Assembly (NCBI GenBank): GCA_019414725.1
Contig: DXLM01000036.1
Span: 1-10,508 of the forward strand
Direction: 5' to 3'
Source: Bacteroides sp.
Lineage (GTDB): Bacteria; Bacteroidota; Bacteroidia; Bacteroidales; Bacteroidaceae
Length of the DNA: 10,508 nt
Of this stretch, positions 1-6,574 are shown piece by piece. Position 1 is the first letter of the stretch. Each line of letters starts with the position of its first letter. Under the pieces are notes generated by a model. The model saw only the letters and a program-made list of their open reading frames with translations, had not been told where the DNA came from and did not search any database. A program made the translations under genes and the position numbers.

Positions 1-281
1 TCTTCTTCAAATTTGAAGTTGTCCATACAGGTGAACTGTGCTATAAAGTCGGCAGTAAATTCTCCAAATTGCTCATCGGTATATCGTCCTAAATATGCAG
101 TACTGGTACGTGCATAAACGGAGTCGGCCAACAGAGATTTGGTGGTAAACTCATAACTGTCTGTATTTGCCGGAATCTTATCTCCACCGGGGATAAGATC
201 AGTCCCGATGCCGGTTGTTGAATCATCGCAACTATAAATAAGTGCAGCCAACAACAATGCGCATAAGTATTTGATTTTCAT
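1..281 (-). CDS. DUF4270 family lipoprotein (partial, N-terminal 93 residues)
   Basis: The start is ATG at 281-279 and the frame stays open to the left edge, so only the first 93 residues are present. The N-terminus is a lipoprotein signal peptide: Lys-rich start, hydrophobic run LCALLLAALIYS, then Cys18 as the lipidated residue. Two Asp follow the Cys, an acidic start of the type linked to surface export of Bacteroidetes lipoproteins (inference). The motifs STTGIGTDLIPG and YLGRYTDEQFGEFTADF match what I know of DUF4270 proteins, which are Bacteroidetes-specific envelope proteins without a settled function. It begins 19 nt after the stop of the GT5-like gene and is probably in its operon, with no separate promoter seen. 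The family call is from recognised motifs, not a search. Confidence 0.82.
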   Translation of the reverse strand, partial: MKIKYLCALLLAALIYSCDDSTTGIGTDLIPGGDKIPANTDSYEFTTKSLLADSVYARTSTAYLGRYTDEQFGEFTADFIAQFTCMDNFKFEE

Positions 282-300
282 CTTTATTATTCTTAGTGAG

Positions 301-1125
301 TTATTTCTTTTCAAACTCCCATACTTTGTCATAGAACTCATTGAAAGCATCTACATAGGTATCGGCAGGCTGATAGTCGAGCACGGGCACACCCGATTCA
401 CGGGCGAACTTCATGACATTCTCGTTCACTTTTTCGCTGTTTTGTATCACACCGTCGGAGTAGGCAATGGCCAGTTTGCACAGCTCCTCGTAATTTGCCG
501 GAGATTTGACGATGCTTTCCACATCATTCTTTTCAATGCCTTTCAGCATGAGTTTTTCAGTCAGATTACCTTCGCAGTCCGATTTGAAATCATCTTCAAA
601 TACCGAAAATACTACTTTTGAGTCTCTGAATGACGGTTCATCCTGATAAGCCTTCTTGATATAAAGAGGTACAAATGCACTCATCCACCCTTGGCAATGG
701 ATAATGTCCGGACACCAGCGTAATTTCTTTACCGTTTCCAATACGCCGCGTGCATAAAAAATAGCACGTTCGTCATTGTCTTTGTATTCTACACCGTTTT
801 CGTCAGCTACCATTTGGCGGTGCTGGAAATAGTCGTCATTGTCAATGAAGTAAACCTGCATACGTGCAGCTTGGATAGATGCTACCTTGATAATCAGCGG
901 ATGGTCCGTATCGTCTATGATTAAATTCATGCCGGACAGGCGGATGACTTCGTGTAATTGGTTTCTGCGTTCATTGACATTGCCCCATTTTGGCATAAAA
1001 GTTCTGATTTCTCTGCCTTTTTCCTGAATAGCCTGAGGAAGAAATCTTCCCATGTTTGCCATTTCGGATTCGGGAACGTAAGGGGTAATCTCTTGTGTAA
1101 TAAATAAAACTTTATTTGCCTTCAT
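301..1125 (-). CDS. Glycogen/starch synthase-like protein, GT5 N-terminal domain only
   Basis: The protein has 274 aa from ATG at 1125-1123. The frame extends upstream to 1188, but that extension crosses the TATCTTTG promoter box at 1156-1163, so the inner ATG is chosen. It aligns with the N-terminal Rossmann half of GT5 glycogen synthases: VLFITQEITPYVPE at 6-19, RTFMPKWG at 41-48, VYFIDNDDYF at 91-100, CPDIIHCQGWMSA at 138-150. Real GlgA enzymes are near 480 aa. This one lacks the whole C-terminal GT-B domain, and the ADP-glucose loop (KTGGL in E. coli GlgA) is replaced by ESEMA around residues 19-23. It is therefore unlikely to make glycogen alone, although automated annotation would call it glycogen synthase. 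It leads a probable operon with the DUF4270 lipoprotein and is divergent from panC. Its cellular role is unknown. Confidence 0.8.
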   Translation of the reverse strand: MKANKVLFITQEITPYVPESEMANMGRFLPQAIQEKGREIRTFMPKWGNVNERRNQLHEVIRLSGMNLIIDDTDHPLIIKVASIQAARMQVYFIDNDDYFQHRQMVADENGVEYKDNDERAIFYARGVLETVKKLRWCPDIIHCQGWMSAFVPLYIKKAYQDEPSFRDSKVVFSVFEDDFKSDCEGNLTEKLMLKGIEKNDVESIVKSPANYEELCKLAIAYSDGVIQNSEKVNENVMKFARESGVPVLDYQPADTYVDAFNEFYDKVWEFEKK

Positions 1126-1155
1126 CTTAACTTTTTGTTGCTCATAATCATTTTG

Positions 1156-1188
1156 CAAAGATATAAAAAAAATAGATGAGAGTGGCAA
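1156..1188 (-). promoter_or_regulatory. Bacteroides-type promoter of the GT5-like/DUF4270 unit
   Basis: On the minus strand TATCTTTG (positions 1163-1156) matches the Bacteroidetes -7 consensus TAnnTTTG exactly. A TTG at 1188-1186 may be the -33 element, with a 22-nt spacer that is slightly long. Transcription would start near 1150, giving a leader of about 25 nt before the ATG at 1125. This decides against the longer start at 1188. Confidence 0.65.
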
Positions 1189-1402
1189 GAAACGAGGAAT
1201 AATAATTCCTTATGATATGTTAAGTGGCTGGTAATTAGTCATTAGCAATTTGAGGTTAATGGCCGATGTCTTGCGGAATTAGGTGAAAAACGGGAAAGAA
1301 CAAGTGGCCGGCCGGTGGCTGAAGAGGGCTTATTGCGCCATATCTGCAAGGTATTAACCGCTTATTACTAACTACTCATCATTAATTAAAACTCTTTTTT
1401 TC

Positions 1403-1433
1403 TTCGTTATCTCCCAAATAATGGTTTACTTTG
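1403..1433 (+). promoter_or_regulatory. Candidate promoter of panCD
   Basis: TTACTTTG at 1426-1433 fits the Bacteroidetes -7 box TAnnTTTG with one mismatch, and is followed by CAGCCG as in many Bacteroides promoters. A weak -33 candidate, TTCG at 1403-1406, lies 19 nt upstream. The start site would be near 1437-1440, giving a panC leader of about 37-40 nt. Confidence 0.5.
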
Positions 1434-1476
1434 CAGCCGTTTTAAATGAAACTACTCAAACAAAAGAGATAAAAAG

Positions 1477-2325
1477 ATGAAGTTAGTTCAAACAATCAAA
1501 GAGCTTCAGTCAGAGCTGGATGCCCTGCGCAGTGAGGGAAAGACAATAGGTCTGGTACCTACGATGGGTGCACTCCATGCCGGACACGCTTCGTTGGTGA
1601 AACGTGCTGTTGCAGAAAATGATGTAGTGGTGGTAAGTGATTTTGTGAATCCTACCCAGTTTAACGACAAAAATGACTTGGCAAAATATCCGCGTACATT
1701 GGATGCCGATTGTGAATTGTTGGAAAAAGTAGGGGCGGCTTTTGTTTTTGCTCCGTCTGTAGAAGAGATTTATCCTGAGCCTGATACCCGGCAGTTCAGC
1801 TATGCGCCGTTGGACACAGTGATGGAAGGCCGTTTCCGTCCGGGACATTTCAATGGAGTATGCCAGATAGTGAGCAAGCTGTTTATGATTGTAAATCCTA
1901 CCCGTGCTTATTTCGGCGAGAAAGATTTCCAGCAGTTGGCTATTATTCGTGAAATGGTGAAACAGATAGGGTTCAACGGACTGGAAATTGTAGGTTGTCC
2001 TATTGTGCGTGAGGAAGACGGGCTGGCATTGAGCAGCCGCAATGCACGGCTTTCTGCGGTGGAGAGAGAGTATGCGCTGAATATTTCGCAGACTTTATTT
2101 AAGAGTTGTACTTTTGCAAAATCTCATCCGGTCGCTGAGACTCAGAAGTTTGTAGAAGATGCGATTGCTGCCGCTCCGGGTTTGCGTCTGGAATATTTTG
2201 AAATAGTAGACGGCACTACGCTTCAGAAAATAACGGATTGGGAAGATACGGATTATGCAGTAGGTTGCATTACGGTATTTTGCGGAGAGGTACGTTTGAT
2301 AGATAATATAAAATATAAGGGATAG
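1477..2325 (+). CDS. panC: Pantothenate synthetase (pantoate--beta-alanine ligase)
   Basis: The 282-aa cytoplasmic enzyme condenses pantoate and beta-alanine using ATP, the last step of pantothenate (vitamin B5, CoA precursor) synthesis. Length is normal for the family. The nucleotidyltransferase signatures are present: VPTMGALHAGH at 27-37 (the HIGH-like motif), FVNPTQF at 56-62, FGEKDFQQL at 146-154, and REEDGLALSSRN at 178-189 (the KMSKS-like loop). The C-terminus carries RLIDN. The purine-rich AAAAAG directly before ATG at 1477 may help initiation. panD follows after 21 nt, so the two make a panCD operon. One oddity is Asp55 in VVVSDFVNP, where relatives I know carry Ile or Val. All recognised catalytic motifs are intact, so I treat the gene as functional. 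Confidence 0.97.
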   Translation: MKLVQTIKELQSELDALRSEGKTIGLVPTMGALHAGHASLVKRAVAENDVVVVSDFVNPTQFNDKNDLAKYPRTLDADCELLEKVGAAFVFAPSVEEIYPEPDTRQFSYAPLDTVMEGRFRPGHFNGVCQIVSKLFMIVNPTRAYFGEKDFQQLAIIREMVKQIGFNGLEIVGCPIVREEDGLALSSRNARLSAVEREYALNISQTLFKSCTFAKSHPVAETQKFVEDAIAAAPGLRLEYFEIVDGTTLQKITDWEDTDYAVGCITVFCGEVRLIDNIKYKG

Positions 2326-2346
2326 TGATCGTTAACCATTAGAATT

Positions 2347-2697
2347 ATGATGATTGAGGTATTAAAGTCGAAACTGCATTGTGTCCGTGTAACGGAAGCC
2401 AATTTGAATTACATGGGTAGTATTACGATTGACGAGGACTTGATGGATGCCGCCAACATGATTGCCGGCGAGAAAGTGCACATTGTGGATAATAATAACG
2501 GCGAGAGGTTTGAAACTTATATTATTAAGGGTGAGCGCGGTTCGGGATGTATTTGTCTGAATGGGGCTGCTGCCCGGAAAGTACAGGTGGGTGACATTGT
2601 GATTATCATGTCATACGCCATGATGGATTTTGAGGAAGCTAAATCGTTCAAGCCGACGGTGGTTTTCCCCGATTCGGCGATGAACAAGATTGTATAA
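2347..2697 (+). CDS. panD: Aspartate 1-decarboxylase proenzyme
   Basis: The 116-aa protein is a pyruvoyl enzyme that decarboxylates L-aspartate to beta-alanine, the co-substrate of PanC just upstream. With the first ATG at 2347 its numbering matches E. coli PanD: the self-cleavage site is Gly24-Ser25 in NYMGSITID, and Lys9, His11, Arg54, Thr57, Tyr58 and Asn72 of the active site are all present. ERGSG at 63-67 and LNGAAA at 71-76 are typical. A second ATG at codon 2 is an alternative start, but numbering favours the first. Cys12 replaces an Arg that is present in the E. coli and M. tuberculosis proteins. It is the last gene of the panCD operon and is followed within 25 nt by a terminator hairpin. 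Confidence 0.97.
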   Translation: MMIEVLKSKLHCVRVTEANLNYMGSITIDEDLMDAANMIAGEKVHIVDNNNGERFETYIIKGERGSGCICLNGAAARKVQVGDIVIIMSYAMMDFEEAKSFKPTVVFPDSAMNKIV

Positions 2698-2720
2698 CGA
2701 TATTTTTGTTCGGTAATCCA

Positions 2721-2762
2721 AAAGCCCGGTAGACGTGAGTCTGATACGGGCTTTATTTTTTT
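2721..2762 (+). terminator. Rho-independent terminator of panCD
   Basis: AAAGCCCG at 2721-2728 pairs perfectly with CGGGCTTT at 2747-2754. An inner stem AGAC (2731-2734)/GTCT (2739-2742) closes on the loop GTGA. A run of seven T follows at 2756-2762. It begins 24 nt after the panD stop. On the opposite strand the hairpin is followed by only four T, so it may also weakly stop transcription coming from fbp. Confidence 0.88.
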
Positions 2763-2821
2763 ATCCGCAATCATAGGGCAATAAACTTTCATTTATTATC
2801 CGGTAGTATGATTGCGGATAA
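2761..2821. repeat. 15-bp perfect inverted repeat between panD and fbp
   Basis: TTATCCGCAATCATA at 2761-2775 is the exact reverse complement of 2807-2821. The 31-nt spacer holds a second, weaker arm pair, AATAAA (2780-2785) and TTTATT (2792-2797), so the whole element can fold into one long hairpin. It sits 6 nt after the fbp stop, in the 3' untranslated region of fbp. There is no T-run after it on either strand, so it is not a standard intrinsic terminator. It could be an mRNA 3'-end stabiliser, a protein-binding site or an intergenic repeat. Confidence 0.75.
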
Positions 2822-2826
2822 TCTGT

Positions 2827-4827
2827 TTATATGGATTTCTCCTTGATAAGTCCTGTCCGGTAGGCCATCAGCAATTTCTTTAAATCGTTGATCTGTGTCA
2901 CCAGTTCCCGTCCTTTGTCAGTGTCCTTTACCATCATGCGTTGGGTGCTCATTTCTACTATCTGAGTGCTCGATTTGATATCCTGCCCTTCTTCAATGGC
3001 TTTTTGCATTGAGGTGAACGGTTCGTGCTGTACCAGTTGGAATCCGCGCGAATGGTATACCAGTGTATATCCGGCAATTCCGGTTTCCGAATGATACGCT
3101 TTAGAGAATCCTCCGTCTATGACCATCATCTTGCCGTTTGCTTTTATCGGATTCTCACCTTGGATGGTTTTTACGGGTACATGCCCGTTGATGATATGGC
3201 GGTGTGTTCCTATCACGCCGAACTCGTCCAGCAGCATGTCACATACTTTTTCTTCATTGCGCAGGCTGTAATAGTGACCTTTCACTTCCTTGTGCAACTC
3301 TTTCTCTTTTAAGAAGTAACGTTCAAAAGTAGCCATTTTGTCTTTGTCGAAAGCAGGGGAGTCTTTGCCACACCACAAGTACCATACATAGTCTACAGCA
3401 AAGGGTCTGTCCTCGTTGTCTTCCTCAGCGAAGAAGGCGGTACGGATCAAATGCCCTACTTTTTCCAGCAAGGCTTTTCCCTTGTACGTTTTTCCGGCTA
3501 TGGACACATCTTTCAGCGTACCGTCGGCATTCAAGGGAATGGAGGCGTGGAACAGCAGATTTGAGTTGCTCACCGTGTACATGCATCCGTAACGGAACAG
3601 GCAGCGGATATGTTTTTTCAATTTCTCACTGCTGACAAATGAACGATGGAGTTTGTTCATAATTTCCCGTTCTTCGTCTGTCAGCTTATAAGGATCGGCA
3701 GGATCTACCGTAGGAAGAAAACTGTCTTTCAGCTCATATTCTTTTCCATTGGGCATTGTGATGGTCTTACGCTCGAAGTCTATACGGTGTAGCAGCATAC
3801 GGTCGTCCATCTCGAAATCGGGGCGGCGCCTGATAATCTCCGCTTCCAGCTTGAACTGGATAACACTGATTGCTTTGTGCATCTGGCCTATCATGCGCAG
3901 CGTCTTGGCATTGTACGTACAGTCTTCTTTCTCTACTTTCGGTCCGAACAGGGTGCAGGGATCATCAGCGTATGTTTCCATGGCAAAGGTGGCCAGGGGC
4001 AGAAGGTTGATGCCATATCCGTCCTCCAGAGCGGCAAGGTTGCCATAACGCATGGCCAGGCGTAGCACGTTTGCCATACAGCAGTCGTTGCCGGCTGCGG
4101 CTCCCATCCATAAAATGTCATGGTTTCCCCATTGTACGTCGAAATTATGATAATCGCATAATATGTCCATAATGCGGTGGGGGGCAGGGCCACGGTCGAA
4201 TATATCACCCAGCACATGCAGTGTGTCTATGGTGAGCCGTTGGATGAGGTTGCATAGGGCAATGATAAAGTCATCGGCGCGGCGGGTAGAAATGATGGTG
4301 CTGATGATGACATTAATATACGCCTGTTTGTTGGGAACCATTGAGTTTTCGTGCAACAACTCCTGAATGATATACGAGAATTCTTTGGGAAGCGACTTCC
4401 GCACTTTGGAACGGGTATATTTGGAGGATACATTTTGGCATACACGTACCAACTGGTTCAACGTGATGACATACCAGTCGTCCAGGTCTGTTTCCACTGC
4501 TTTTACCAGATCCAGTTTTTGTTCCGGATAATAAATCAGCGTACATAGTTCTTTTTTTTCATTCTCGCGCAGGGTATTGCCGAATATTTCATTTACTTTT
4601 CTTTTGATGGCCCCGGAAGCATTCCGCAATACATGCTGGAATGCCTCGTACTCTCCGTGCAGGTCGGCAAGGAAATGTTCTGTACCTTTAGGCAGGTTCA
4701 GAATAGCTTCCAGGTTGATTATTTCCGTACTGGCATCGGCTATAGTGGGGAAACTATGCGACAGCAGTTGCAGGTATCGCATATCTTCCTGTATGGTTTC
4801 CGGGGTGATAGAATTATAAGCGTTCAT
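2827..4827 (-). CDS. fbp: Class III fructose-1,6-bisphosphatase
   Basis: The 666-aa cytoplasmic enzyme hydrolyses fructose 1,6-bisphosphate to fructose 6-phosphate, the committed step of gluconeogenesis. Size and motifs match the B. subtilis Fbp family, which has a metallophosphatase fold unrelated to the E. coli class I enzyme. Metal-binding motifs are DLHGEY at 55-60, GDIFDRG at 207-213, WGNHD at 233-237 and NGHVPVK at 547-553, followed by IDGGFSKAYH at 570-579. The long insertion between the second and third groups of motifs is usual for the family. The start is ATG at 4827, 9 nt after the stop of the AspT-like transporter gene, so the two are very probably co-transcribed. No separate promoter is obvious. 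It converges with panCD. Confidence 0.96.
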   Translation of the reverse strand: MNAYNSITPETIQEDMRYLQLLSHSFPTIADASTEIINLEAILNLPKGTEHFLADLHGEYEAFQHVLRNASGAIKRKVNEIFGNTLRENEKKELCTLIYYPEQKLDLVKAVETDLDDWYVITLNQLVRVCQNVSSKYTRSKVRKSLPKEFSYIIQELLHENSMVPNKQAYINVIISTIISTRRADDFIIALCNLIQRLTIDTLHVLGDIFDRGPAPHRIMDILCDYHNFDVQWGNHDILWMGAAAGNDCCMANVLRLAMRYGNLAALEDGYGINLLPLATFAMETYADDPCTLFGPKVEKEDCTYNAKTLRMIGQMHKAISVIQFKLEAEIIRRRPDFEMDDRMLLHRIDFERKTITMPNGKEYELKDSFLPTVDPADPYKLTDEEREIMNKLHRSFVSSEKLKKHIRCLFRYGCMYTVSNSNLLFHASIPLNADGTLKDVSIAGKTYKGKALLEKVGHLIRTAFFAEEDNEDRPFAVDYVWYLWCGKDSPAFDKDKMATFERYFLKEKELHKEVKGHYYSLRNEEKVCDMLLDEFGVIGTHRHIINGHVPVKTIQGENPIKANGKMMVIDGGFSKAYHSETGIAGYTLVYHSRGFQLVQHEPFTSMQKAIEEGQDIKSSTQIVEMSTQRMMVKDTDKGRELVTQINDLKKLLMAYRTGLIKEKSI

Positions 4828-4836
4828 AGCTGGAAA

Positions 4837-6498
4837 TTATATAAAAAACATAAGTATTAATTGGGCTATAATGACCCGGCTGAACATGGACAGCGGATAT
4901 ACGGTGGCATAACTCACTGCCGGATTATCACCGGGTAACGTGTCATTGGCATAGTTCAATGCCATAGGGTTTGCCATGCTTCCACACAGCATGCCACAGG
5001 TGCTTCCGAAGTCGAGGTGGCTTATGCGGAGGGCCACTAATGCCATAATGACTACCGGAATAAAGGTGATGGCGAAGCCTACAGCTATCCAGATGGCTCC
5101 TTCGGGGCGCATCACTGTCTCGAAGAAATGTGCGCCTGCATCCAGTCCCAGGCAAGCCAGATAGAGGGATAACCCGATACCGCGCAGCATCAGGTTGGCA
5201 CTCCGGGTGGTATAAGTGATGAGGTGGAAACGGGGGCCAAAGCATCCGATAAGAATTCCTACTACGATAGGTCCGCCTGCCAGGCCTAATTTAACGGGAG
5301 TGCTGATGCCGGGGATGGCGATAGGGATGGAGCCTAGTATCAATCCCAGTACAATACCTATAAAAATGGCGGCAAGATTAGGGTCCTTCAACGTTTTAAC
5401 CGCATTGCCCAATACTTTTTCCACATTCTCTATGGCTTTGGCTTCTCCCACTACGGTCAGCCGGTCGCCCAGTTGGAGGATCAGCCCCGGTGTGGCAAGC
5501 AGTTGTACCCCGCTGCGCATCACACGGCTGATGTTGATGCCATAGCTGTTGCGCAGACGTAAAGAGCCTAGTTTTTTCCCGTTTATTTCGGGGCGGCTGA
5601 TAACGATATGTTTGGAAATCAATTGGCTGTCTATGGCATTCCAGTCGATGTCTTCTTTATTCCAATCCTGGTTTTCCTGTTCGCCGAAAAGAATCGTGAG
5701 CGAGGGAGCGTCCTTTTCGGTGGTGATAACCAGCAGGCGGTCATTCTCTTTCAGTATTTTTTCGGAAGTGGGGATGCTTACCGTACCTTCCCGCCATAAA
5801 CGGGAGATAACAAATTTAGGATAGCTTAATAAAGCTACTTCTTTTATGCTTTTATTGAAAATGGCGGGATTGTGCACTTTGAAGGTGGCAATGAACGTTT
5901 GATTGGTGTCCTCGTGCTCGTGAATGTTGATATCTGAGGGACGGACAAATAATTTGCGTACCAGCAGCATGGCCAGAATAACACCTACCACTCCCAGCGG
6001 ATAGGTTACGGCGCAACTTAACGCAGCGCCACTGGCGGGTTCCCCCATTTGTTTCAATGTCTGTTGGGCGGCCCCCAAAGCGGGAGTATTGGTGGTGGCT
6101 CCACAAAGGATGCCTACCATATCGCTCATCGGTATGCCTCCCAGTTTGCTGAAAAGCACCGTCATGACCGTACCTGCCAGAATAACGCCTATGCCCAGCA
6201 TATTGAGCTGTACGCCGCCTTTACGGAATGAACTGAAAAAGCCGGGACCTACCTGCAAGCCCAGTTCGTATACAAAAAGCACAAGACCGAAACTCTCGGC
6301 GTAATTCAGCATATTCGGGTCGATTGAGAATCCCAGGTGTCCGGCCAGAATACCGGCAAAAAAGACGAAGGTAACTCCCAATGAAATGCCAAACAGGTGG
6401 ATTTTACCTAAACCGAGCCCCACGGCAATGATAATCGAGAGGATTACAACCGCCTGTAAAGGCGTGTGTTCAAAAAATAAGCTATTTAACCATTCCAT
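4837..6498 (-). CDS. AspT/YidE family transporter with two RCK_C domains (AAE family)
   Basis: This is a 553-aa inner-membrane protein. The order is an N-terminal membrane domain (about 1-185), two cytoplasmic TrkA-C/RCK_C domains (about 202-272 and 293-365) and a C-terminal membrane domain (about 373-553). The halves are internal repeats: GATTNTPAL at 133-141 and GSMANPMAL at 506-514 are equivalent family signatures, each followed by a YPL motif. The family includes the aspartate:alanine exchanger AspT, but most Bacteroides members have unknown substrates; an amino acid or dicarboxylate antiporter is inference. The frame extends to 6531, but the promoter box lies at 6503-6510, so the start must be ATG at 6498 or later. 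The next in-frame Met is near residue 62, after the first membrane helices, so 6498 is chosen. It is followed closely by fbp. Confidence 0.9.
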   Translation of the reverse strand: MEWLNSLFFEHTPLQAVVILSIIIAVGLGLGKIHLFGISLGVTFVFFAGILAGHLGFSIDPNMLNYAESFGLVLFVYELGLQVGPGFFSSFRKGGVQLNMLGIGVILAGTVMTVLFSKLGGIPMSDMVGILCGATTNTPALGAAQQTLKQMGEPASGAALSCAVTYPLGVVGVILAMLLVRKLFVRPSDINIHEHEDTNQTFIATFKVHNPAIFNKSIKEVALLSYPKFVISRLWREGTVSIPTSEKILKENDRLLVITTEKDAPSLTILFGEQENQDWNKEDIDWNAIDSQLISKHIVISRPEINGKKLGSLRLRNSYGINISRVMRSGVQLLATPGLILQLGDRLTVVGEAKAIENVEKVLGNAVKTLKDPNLAAIFIGIVLGLILGSIPIAIPGISTPVKLGLAGGPIVVGILIGCFGPRFHLITYTTRSANLMLRGIGLSLYLACLGLDAGAHFFETVMRPEGAIWIAVGFAITFIPVVIMALVALRISHLDFGSTCGMLCGSMANPMALNYANDTLPGDNPAVSYATVYPLSMFSRVIIAQLILMFFI

Positions 6499-6502
6499 AT
6501 TG

Positions 6503-6531
6503 CAAAGATAGTACATTTTTAAGTTCTGCAA
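6503..6531 (-). promoter_or_regulatory. Promoter of the AspT-like/fbp unit, predicting a leaderless mRNA
   Basis: On the minus strand TATCTTTG (6510-6503) is a perfect TAnnTTTG -7 box, and TTG at 6531-6529 lies 18 nt upstream as a -33 candidate. Only 4 nt (6502-6499) separate the box from the ATG at 6498. The predicted start site is therefore at or within about two bases of the start codon. Confidence 0.65.
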
Positions 6532-6534
6532 GCG

Positions 6535-6550
6535 ATAAATAGGTATTTAT
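6535..6550. promoter_or_regulatory. AT-rich palindrome next to the transporter promoter (possible operator)
   Basis: ATAAATA (6535-6541) and TATTTAT (6544-6550) form perfect 7-bp arms around two G. The site lies only 3 nt upstream of the -33 candidate of the AspT-like gene and downstream of the nudC stop. Position and symmetry suit a dimeric regulator. A random AT-rich palindrome is possible, and there is no T-run or GC stem that would make it a terminator. Confidence 0.35.
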
Positions 6551-6574
6551 GGATGGAACATGACTCATCTCGTT

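Larger units (their letters stand above)
1126..1476. other. Divergent intergenic region
   Basis: This 351-nt stretch separates the GT5-like gene from panC and has no credible gene. Each end carries a promoter box. The middle (about 1200-1390) is mostly AT-rich with an abrupt GC patch at 1304-1319 that contains the overlapping palindromes GGCCGGCC (1306-1313) and CCGGCCGG (1308-1315). GTGGCTG occurs twice (1224-1230 and 1315-1321), with GTGGCCG at 1304-1310. I cannot assign a function to these. Confidence 0.6.

Noticed and set aside
271..621. 116-codon plus-strand open frame rich in Phe and Ile
   Set aside because: It is antisense to the GT5-like gene and the DUF4270 start. Its Phe/Ile-rich composition is the reverse complement of Lys/Glu/Asn-rich coding sequence.
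1126..1188. Longer N-terminus for the GT5-like protein (start at 1188)
   Set aside because: The extension crosses a perfect -7 promoter box and has no family similarity; the ATG at 1125 gives the conserved N-terminus.
2761..2821. Treating the 15-bp inverted repeat as the intrinsic terminator of fbp
   Set aside because: On the fbp strand the hairpin is followed by A-rich rather than T-rich sequence, so I list it as a repeat of unknown role.
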